Shown here: piece by piece, positions 34,936 to 40,164 of the stretch
Layout: the number at the start of each line of letters is the position of its first letter
Position numbering within the stretch: the stretch's first letter is position 1
Assembly (NCBI GenBank): GCA_021820105.1
Contig: JAKAED010000017.1
Span: 1-40,164 of the forward strand
Reading direction: 5' to 3'
Origin: Actinomycetes bacterium
GTDB taxonomy: Bacteria > Actinomycetota > Thermoleophilia > Solirubrobacterales > Solirubrobacteraceae
Length of the DNA stretch: 40,164 bases
Position numbers and translations under genes: made by a program
The notes under the pieces: generated by a model
Databases searched by the model: none
What the model was told of the DNA's origin: nothing
What the model saw: only the letters and a program-made list of their open reading frames with translations

Positions 34936-35787
34936 ATGGCTATCGGTGTGGCGCTAGGCGGTGCACTCGGCATCGGGAGCGCGGACTTCCTCGGCGGCCT
35001 GTGCGCTCGTCGCTCAGGCTCACTGGCCACCTCGTTCTGGATGAACCTTGTTGCCCTCGTGGGCTTGACTCCGACCTGGCTGGTCGTGCAACCCCAACTG
35101 TCGACGGGCCGCGCTCTCGGAGCCCTCGCGGCTGGCGTCGTGAGTGCCGCGGCAGTAAATCTCATCTATGCCGCGCTTTCAACCAGCCTGATGAGCTTGG
35201 TAGCCCCGGCGATTGCGTGCGGCTCGGCCCTAGTACCAACAGCGGTTGCCGCGGTAGTCGGCAACGCGCCGTCAGTCGGCAACGGCATTGGTATTGCATT
35301 GGCACTTGTCGGGATCGTTTCGGTCACCTGGATGCCGCGCGCGGCGGCCCCGCGCTCTAGGCTCGAGCGCCGGGCGTTGATCCTCACGCTGTTGGCATCG
35401 GTGTTTAGCGGTTTGTCGTTCTCGATCGCCCTGCTCGCCGTCCGCGGGGGAACAGCGCAGACTGCCGTCGGCGTCTCAGCGCTCGAACGACTAGGTGCGA
35501 CCTTCGCTGCGCTGCTTCTCGCAACCCGACTGGTCCGCGGCCGGCGGCTTGTCGTCCCTGGCGGGGCAGCCTTGCTCGGCGCCGGGTGTCTCGATGGCGC
35601 TGGCGTCACTCTTCTGCTGGTGTCCGCGACACTTGGCAACTTTGCGGTCAGCGCTGTGATCGTCTCGTTGTACGCGGTGGTCACCGTGTTGCTCGCGCAA
35701 ATCGTCCTCCGAGAGCGCATCGCCAGTCACCAGATATTCGGCATCGGGGCAGCGGTCCTCGGCGTCGCTCTGCTCTCCACCGGCTAG
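34936..35787 (+). CDS. EamA/DMT-superfamily transporter
   Basis: The 283-residue protein has about ten hydrophobic helices in two homologous halves, as in the drug/metabolite transporter superfamily. The first half starts GVALGGALGIGSADFLGGLC; the second starts ILTLLASVFSGLSFSIALLA and ends AVIVSLYAVVTVLLAQIVLR followed by E, the characteristic conserved Glu/Arg region. Such proteins usually export amino acids or metabolites. The ATG at 34936 has GGGG about 8 nt upstream. It lies between the GntR gene and a decayed hydantoinase on the same strand, and its substrate is unknown. Confidence 0.85.
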   Translation: MAIGVALGGALGIGSADFLGGLCARRSGSLATSFWMNLVALVGLTPTWLVVQPQLSTGRALGALAAGVVSAAAVNLIYAALSTSLMSLVAPAIACGSALVPTAVAAVVGNAPSVGNGIGIALALVGIVSVTWMPRAAAPRSRLERRALILTLLASVFSGLSFSIALLAVRGGTAQTAVGVSALERLGATFAALLLATRLVRGRRLVVPGGAALLGAGCLDGAGVTLLLVSATLGNFAVSAVIVSLYAVVTVLLAQIVLRERIASHQIFGIGAAVLGVALLSTG

Positions 35788-36031
35788 ATACAGAGCCCGG
35801 CGCGAGACCGATCGGACAGGGGTCGGGAGCGCGTTGCTGACCCGGGCGGCGCGGCGGGTCGCAATGACCGACGCGCGATTGGGCGGGCTGGCCGATCTGA
35901 GGCAGCGACGTCGTGGTCACGATCCAGGCCTATAGCGAAGATGTCTTCGGGCCTCCGCTTGTCGCATTTCCGAGTGGGCACCTTCGCCGAAGCCGCACTC
36001 ATGATCAACGAGAACTCTTATTGCAAACAGT
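35788..36031. other. Intergenic stretch with an unidentified coding relic
   Basis: Around 35903-35975 the plus strand reads DVVVTIQAYSEDVFGPPLVA before the frame breaks, which looks like old coding sequence but matches no family I can name. The rest holds no gene, RNA or clear hairpin. Confidence 0.35.
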
Positions 36032-37175
36032 GCCGCGATCTTCACCCGCGACGGTGGTGGGTCCGCGAAGTTCGACCCTGATGACGAGTTAGCCGGTGAA
36101 GTCCTGATCGAGGGCTAGAGGATCCCTGCGGTCGCACAGGTCGGTATGCTCGACGACGCGAGCGTGATCGGTTCCTAGGGGTGTCTTGTGCTTTCGCAGC
36201 TTATCGACAATCACACACCTGTCGATGCCGTTCATGGGCAGGATTTCCTCAGACGACTGCGACACCGGCACCCTCGCGGCGACCGCGGCCGGCGTTGACT
36301 AGTCTGGTCGATTTCACGATCCAGCGCGAGCCCGACAACCCACGCTCGGTGCTGGCGCGGTGGTCCGCTCGCGCCGATGGGGCCGCCTACGCCGATTGCG
36401 GCTTCCACACGGCGATCAAGGATGGAAGGAGCCGATGCTCGAGGATGTGGGGACGATGGTGGCGGCCGGAATCTGCTCGTTCAAGCCGTTCATGGCCTAC
36501 AGGGGTGTGCTCATGGCGTGCGACGACGTGCTCACCGTATGCATGGAGCGCGTGCCATAAATGCGCTGACGATGTGCGTGTGGTGAGCGGTGACATCATC
36601 GACCTGCTGGTCAAACTGCCGCTGGTGTACGGAGGCAACTCGGCTACCCACCACGCGCTGAGGCGAACGGAGTTCGCTGAAACAGGGGACACGTGCCGTG
36701 CCGCCAGGATCGCTGAGAACCTCGGCGCGCCGCTGTTCGTCGTACAGGTCACTCGCGCCCCTTCAGCTGCCGAGATCGAGGTCTCACAGCAGCGCGGCTG
36801 TGATGTCACTGGGGAGACCCGCGTCCAGCATCTGACCAACTCGATCGAGGCTCGCAAGCGGTCGGGTGTCAGGAGCCGCCGCTACGTCTGCTTCCCCTCC
36901 CCTGCTCGACGCGTTCAACGACGACCTGATGTGGGAAGACATCCATCGCGGTGTGCTCGAGTGCAACTCAGCCGACCACTGCCCGTTCACCGACTGGCAG
37001 AGGACTCGTGGCTCGCACGATCTCAGCCCGATCCCGAACGGATTGGGGAAGATCCAGAACCGGCCCCGGAAGCTCTGAGAGAAGGGCGTGTCGAACGGCA
37101 CGCTGACCCGCTCGCAGCTCGTCGACCGCACCTCGACCGCGGTGAGATCCTCAACTCGAGGGGGCACGGCCGTTT
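36032..37175 (+). pseudogene. Decayed hydantoinase/dihydropyrimidinase
   Basis: Pieces of one protein appear in family order but in changing frames. They are EVLIEG-stop-RIPAV (TAG at 36116), LIDNHT then HLSMPFMGRISSDDCDTGTL (shift in the CACACACC run at 36212-36219), SLVDFTIQREPDNPRSVLAR (shift at about 36300), and KEPMLEDVGTMVAAGICSFK then PFMAYRGVLM (shift at about 36425). DIIDLLVKLPLVYGG to NLGAPLFVVQVTR, then PPLLDAFNDDLMWEDIHRGV and SADHCPF, and finally GVSNGTLTRSQLVDRTSTA complete it. There are at least five frame changes and two in-frame stops. The active enzyme would open hydantoin or dihydropyrimidine rings. It abuts the intact M20 hydrolase that would use its product. Confidence 0.88.
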
Positions 37176-37202
37176 GATCAGGCGCACGCCCGGTGGCCTT
37201 GC

Positions 37203-38477
37203 ATGAGCGGAGTCGCCAGACTCACGCTTGACCCGGCGGCGGTGATCGCCGATCTCGACGAGATCGCGACCCAGAGCGGCGGACGCTTCGCTGGCGCAAA
37301 GCGGCTCGCCTGGACCCCCGACTGGCTCGCCGCCCGCGCCTGGCTGCGCGGCAAGCTCGAGGAGATCGGCCTACCGCTGTCGGAGGACGCGGCCGGTAAC
37401 CTATGGGCCACCGTGCAGGGCGAGACCGACGCGTTTCTGATCGTCGGATCGCACATCGACGCGGTGCCGGAAGGGGGCTGGCTAGACGGTGTACTCGGCC
37501 TCATGACCGCGCTGGAGACCGTGCGCAAGCTTGCCGCTCTTCCCAGCCCGCCGCCGATCAGCGTCCGCTTCGTCGACTGGGCTGACGAGGAGGGTGCCCG
37601 CTTCACGCGCAGCCTGCTTGGCTCCTCCGCGTGCGCAGGGACGCTGGTGCCGGGCGATGTGCAAGCGCTGCGCGATGCCGGCGGCACGACGCTCGCCGAC
37701 GCACTCGCGACCTGCGGCGTCGATCTCGACCGGGCCGTCGGCGCTTCCTCATCGCTGGATGGCGCGATCGGCTACCTCGAGCTCCATATCGAGCAGGGCC
37801 CGGTTCTGCTGGATGCCGGGCGGCTCGCGTCGGCCGTCAGCGGGACCGTGGGTGTCGAGCGCCACCTGATCACCTTCACCGGCCAGGCGGCGCACGCCGG
37901 CTCGACGCCGATGCACCTGCGTCGAGACACGCTCGCCGCGGCCGCGCAGGCGGCGCTCGCAATCCGTCAGACCGCAATCGATCGCGGCGGCGTCGCGACC
38001 GTCGGCAACCTCTCCTCCACCCCCGGTGTGATCACCGCAGTGGCCGGCCGCACGGAGATGCAGCTTGACCAGCGGCACCTCGACCCGGCCACGCTCGCGG
38101 CGATGCTCGCCGACGCGCTGACCGCATGTCGGGCCGCGGCGGACGCGTTCGGCTGTACGCTCGACGTCAAGCGGGTCTTCGCCGCCGCACCCACCCATTT
38201 TCATCCGGCGCTGGTCGGAGCTGCGCGCGCCGCGATCGCCGATGCTGGCGGCGGCTACGGCGACCCGATTCCCAGCGGCCCGCTGCATGACGCAACGGAG
38301 ATCGGGCGCATTCTCCCGACCGCGATGATCTTCGCGCAGTCAGATCCGCCGCTCTCACACGCTGCGATCGAGAACTCGCCTGACGCGGCGCTGCGGGTGG
38401 CGATCGATGCTTACGGACGCACCGTTGCCTGGGCCTTGGCAAACCATGCCGTGTTGGCTGGAGATGACGTGCCGTGA
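37203..38477 (+). CDS. M20-family N-carbamoyl-amino-acid / allantoate amidohydrolase
   Basis: The 424-residue binuclear metal hydrolase has family ligands VGSHIDAVPEGGWLDG (H84, D95), DWADEEGARF (E129/E130), LHIEQGPVL, the dimer-domain AHAGSTPMHLRRD, and SGPLHDATEIGR near the C-terminus. Relatives are HyuC/AtzF-like L-N-carbamoylases, beta-ureidopropionase and allantoate amidohydrolase, which remove a carbamoyl group as CO2 and ammonia. It follows the decayed hydantoinase gene directly, recalling a hydantoin or pyrimidine pathway pair whose first enzyme has been lost. No Shine-Dalgarno sequence precedes the ATG. A 7-bp hairpin (38482-38499) follows the stop. Confidence 0.92.
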   Translation: MSGVARLTLDPAAVIADLDEIATQSGGRFAGAKRLAWTPDWLAARAWLRGKLEEIGLPLSEDAAGNLWATVQGETDAFLIVGSHIDAVPEGGWLDGVLGLMTALETVRKLAALPSPPPISVRFVDWADEEGARFTRSLLGSSACAGTLVPGDVQALRDAGGTTLADALATCGVDLDRAVGASSSLDGAIGYLELHIEQGPVLLDAGRLASAVSGTVGVERHLITFTGQAAHAGSTPMHLRRDTLAAAAQAALAIRQTAIDRGGVATVGNLSSTPGVITAVAGRTEMQLDQRHLDPATLAAMLADALTACRAAADAFGCTLDVKRVFAAAPTHFHPALVGAARAAIADAGGGYGDPIPSGPLHDATEIGRILPTAMIFAQSDPPLSHAAIENSPDAALRVAIDAYGRTVAWALANHAVLAGDDVP

Positions 38478-38481
38478 ACTT

Positions 38482-38499
38482 CGGCTGGTCCGCCAGCCG
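38482..38499 (+). terminator. Short hairpin after the M20 hydrolase gene
   Basis: CGGCTGG, TCCG and CCAGCCG form a 7-bp stem with a 4-nt loop 4 nt past the stop codon. No T-run follows. Confidence 0.4.
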
Positions 38500-38626
38500 A
38501 CCTGGGTCACGGGGCATCGAACTCGCAGGGCGCGCGGGAACCTAGAGCTTCAGGCAGGTGTGAACGTTCGGTCCAGCACTTCGTCAGTGCCCTCCTCAGG
38601 GCCGGCGACCTGTGGACACGCACAGC

Positions 38627-39403
38627 TCACTCCTCTTGTCGCAGCGACCGGGACACTGATGCTGTAAAGACCACCACGGCCACCCCGGCAATTTGCAGTA
38701 TCGGGGTGTAACGCAAAGCGTGTGACGCGACGAAGCCGCCCACGACTGCCCCACCGACAAGCGCGGCTAGAAGTCGGAGATTGAGAGCCACGCCCCGGAT
38801 CGGCCGACGGGAGGTCAGATGAACCACGGTGGAAGTGAGTGTTCCGGTGAGATAGGTGGTTGACAGTCCGGAGACGCCGAACCGCTGGATAGCGCTGCTC
38901 TGGATCCCGAGTGCCACCGCATTGAACGCGAGCAGAACCGTCTTCAGCACGGTCCCGCTCACCTGTGCACCCGCGAGCTGCAGCGCGACAGCGTAAAGAC
39001 AAAGCACAGCGAGCTCGGCGATCAAGGCGCGTGTGACCGAACTCGGCCAGACGGCCTCACCGTCCGTGTGGTGACCGGCGAGCCTGGTTCCGATGATGCA
39101 GCCCAAGATGAACGCGAGGATGGCCGACCCCGCGCGGGCAGCCAGAGAGAGGTTCCCTGCCCCACCGGCCAGCCCGAACAACACCATGTTTCCCGTCATG
39201 ACACTCGAGAATGCGCCGCCCAAACCGATGAATCCAGCAGCATCGGTAACGCCGCTGACGACCGCCAGAACCACAACCAGTTGTTCCCTCCTGCGCGTTC
39301 CGACGGCATCGCTCAAGCGTCTGCGGTCGTGTTCGGATGGCGCAGCACCTGATTCAGGTTCAGACCATCCAGCGACGGGAACTTGCCCTGTGTTCGGCTG
39401 CAC
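38627..39403 (-). CDS. DUF1275 (YoaK-like) membrane protein
   Basis: The 258-residue protein has about six hydrophobic helices. The DUF1275 marks are VVSGVTDAAGFIGLGGAFSS followed by VMTGNMVLFG, then AFNAVALGIQSSAIQRFGVS and STTYLTGTLTSTVVHL. The family is of unknown function and widespread in bacteria. I start it at the GTG at 39403, with GGGA 8 nt upstream, because the gamma-glutamyltransferase stop at 39406 immediately precedes it; the longer open frame runs antiphase inside that gene. The two are probably one transcript. Confidence 0.85.
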   Translation of the reverse strand: MQPNTGQVPVAGWSEPESGAAPSEHDRRRLSDAVGTRRREQLVVVLAVVSGVTDAAGFIGLGGAFSSVMTGNMVLFGLAGGAGNLSLAARAGSAILAFILGCIIGTRLAGHHTDGEAVWPSSVTRALIAELAVLCLYAVALQLAGAQVSGTVLKTVLLAFNAVALGIQSSAIQRFGVSGLSTTYLTGTLTSTVVHLTSRRPIRGVALNLRLLAALVGGAVVGGFVASHALRYTPILQIAGVAVVVFTASVSRSLRQEE

Positions 39404-39405
39404 GG

Positions 39406-40164
39406 TCAGAATCCCACGCAGGCGCCGTCTTGGGTGCGCGGATCGGCTGCACCACAGAGCATGTCGTCCTGGGTAACCATGATCATCTGTGCATGCCCGA
39501 ACGCCTGCTCGCCAGGCAGTGCTCGACTGACGCGGTATCCGCGTTTGGCAAGACCGTCCGCCCACGATGCCGGGGCGTGGTGTTCGATCTCGACGATCGG
39601 GGGCTCGCTCTGACCCCTTCCCCACAGGCCAAAACCGGTCGGCTCGTCCCGCCGGAGGTACCAGCGTGGTGCTGCCAGAGCATCACCCGGCGCCTCCCCC
39701 GAACGGAAGGCGCGGGCTAGAAGCTGAAGCAGGATCTGCGGTTGTGCGTCCGCCCCCATCGTTCCCATCACCGCCGCGAGTGCCCCGTCATCGCGGGTGA
39801 GTAACAACGGGGAGAGGGTATGCGGCGGCCTACGACCAGGACGATATTCGGCCGGATGACCCTCCGTGAGCGAGAATCCCACTCCGCGGTTGTGCAGAAA
39901 AATGCCATGCCGTGGCAGCACCAACTGTGACCCAAACTCGCCGGCGTTGGACATGATCAGCGACACCGCCATGCGATCCCGGTCGACGGCGCACAGGTAG
40001 GTCGTGTCGCCATCTGCGTAGACGTCATGCATGCCTCTGCTCGCATGCTCGCGGACGGCTGCCGCCCGCGCCGCAAGCCCTGACGGCGCCAGCAGCGCGG
40101 TGCCGTCCGCACCGTCGTAGAGGACGCCGGCCCGGTCCTCCGCGGCCTGCCGGGCCGACTCGAC
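39406..40164 (-). CDS. Gamma-glutamyltransferase, C-terminal part (cut by the right edge)
   Basis: The last 252 residues of a gamma-glutamyltransferase family (Ntn-hydrolase) precursor run off the right edge. The processing site is visible: DGDTTYLCAVDRDRMAVSLI, where the second Thr becomes the N-terminal nucleophile of the small subunit. FLHNRGVGFSL and RRPPHTLSPLLL (substrate-binding region) follow, then MGTMGADAQPQILLQLLARA. The enzyme transfers or hydrolyses gamma-glutamyl groups. Whether it has a signal peptide cannot be seen. DUF1275 begins 3 nt after its stop. Confidence 0.92.
   Translation of the reverse strand, partial: VESARQAAEDRAGVLYDGADGTALLAPSGLAARAAAVREHASRGMHDVYADGDTTYLCAVDRDRMAVSLIMSNAGEFGSQLVLPRHGIFLHNRGVGFSLTEGHPAEYRPGRRPPHTLSPLLLTRDDGALAAVMGTMGADAQPQILLQLLARAFRSGEAPGDALAAPRWYLRRDEPTGFGLWGRGQSEPPIVEIEHHAPASWADGLAKRGYRVSRALPGEQAFGHAQMIMVTQDDMLCGAADPRTQDGACVGF

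Noticed and set aside
28354-37175. Mobile element carrying the accessory genes
   Set aside because: No transposase, integrase, terminal repeats, target duplications or tRNA boundary were found, so only gene decay and shuffling are supported.

Overview
The window is high-GC, densely packed DNA from a Gram-positive-type actinobacterium. The gene order dnaX-ebfC-recR-lysC-asd, the frequent ATGA start/stop overlaps and GTG starts, and a DUF2993 (LmeA-like) protein all point there. The overall protein flavour suggests the deep-branching class Thermoleophilia (Solirubrobacterales-like). That placement is inference from family recognition, not from a marker-gene tree.

Positions 1-9,500 are ordinary chromosomal genes: a truncated minus-strand gene at the left edge, an LmeA-like lipid-binding protein, a small membrane protein, an MBL-fold hydrolase and a small four-cysteine protein on the minus strand. 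On the plus strand follow an NAD(P)-binding epimerase-like protein, an SRPBCC protein and a coiled-coil/AT-hook/winged-helix protein. Next come an M32 carboxypeptidase with malate dehydrogenase (minus) and, divergently, an M50 site-2 protease with CBS domains and a lipoprotein (plus). Positions 9,484-14,614 (minus) hold dnaX, ebfC, recR, lysC and asd, tightly spaced or overlapping. A ribbon-helix-helix protein and an SPFH membrane protein follow. Divergently there is a catalytically degenerate polysaccharide-deacetylase-like protein, then a large secreted GH3 beta-glucosidase.

Between GH3 and a nucleotide-sugar dehydrogenase lies a 272-nt signal recognition particle RNA on the minus strand. 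It is of the large, Alu-domain-containing type best known from Bacillus. Positions 20,626-28,000 carry the nucleotide-sugar dehydrogenase, a glycolate/lactate-type FAD oxidase, a TPR-GGDEF diguanylate cyclase, a four-module secreted surface protein preceded by a coupled 34-codon leader ORF, and a LuxR-type regulator whose receiver domain has lost its phosphorylation residues.

From about 28,350 to the right edge the window becomes accessory. It contains remnants of a peptide ABC-transporter ATPase and a carotenoid oxygenase. These are followed by a compact minus-strand operon: NCS1 permease, guanidino deiminase/dimethylaminohydrolase-like enzyme, CE4 cyclic-amide-hydrolase-like protein and agmatinase-family ureohydrolase. 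The last three are joined by ATGA overlaps, and the operon is divergent from a GntR/UTRA regulator. Next are an EamA transporter, a decayed hydantoinase gene, an intact M20 N-carbamoyl/allantoate amidohydrolase, and a DUF1275 membrane protein with gamma-glutamyltransferase (cut by the right edge). Together these look like uptake and stripping of nitrogen from guanidino or ureido compounds. The four-gene operon with its own regulator is the best candidate in the window for an undescribed pathway; its substrate cannot be read from sequence. No transposase, integrase, CRISPR array or tRNA was seen.
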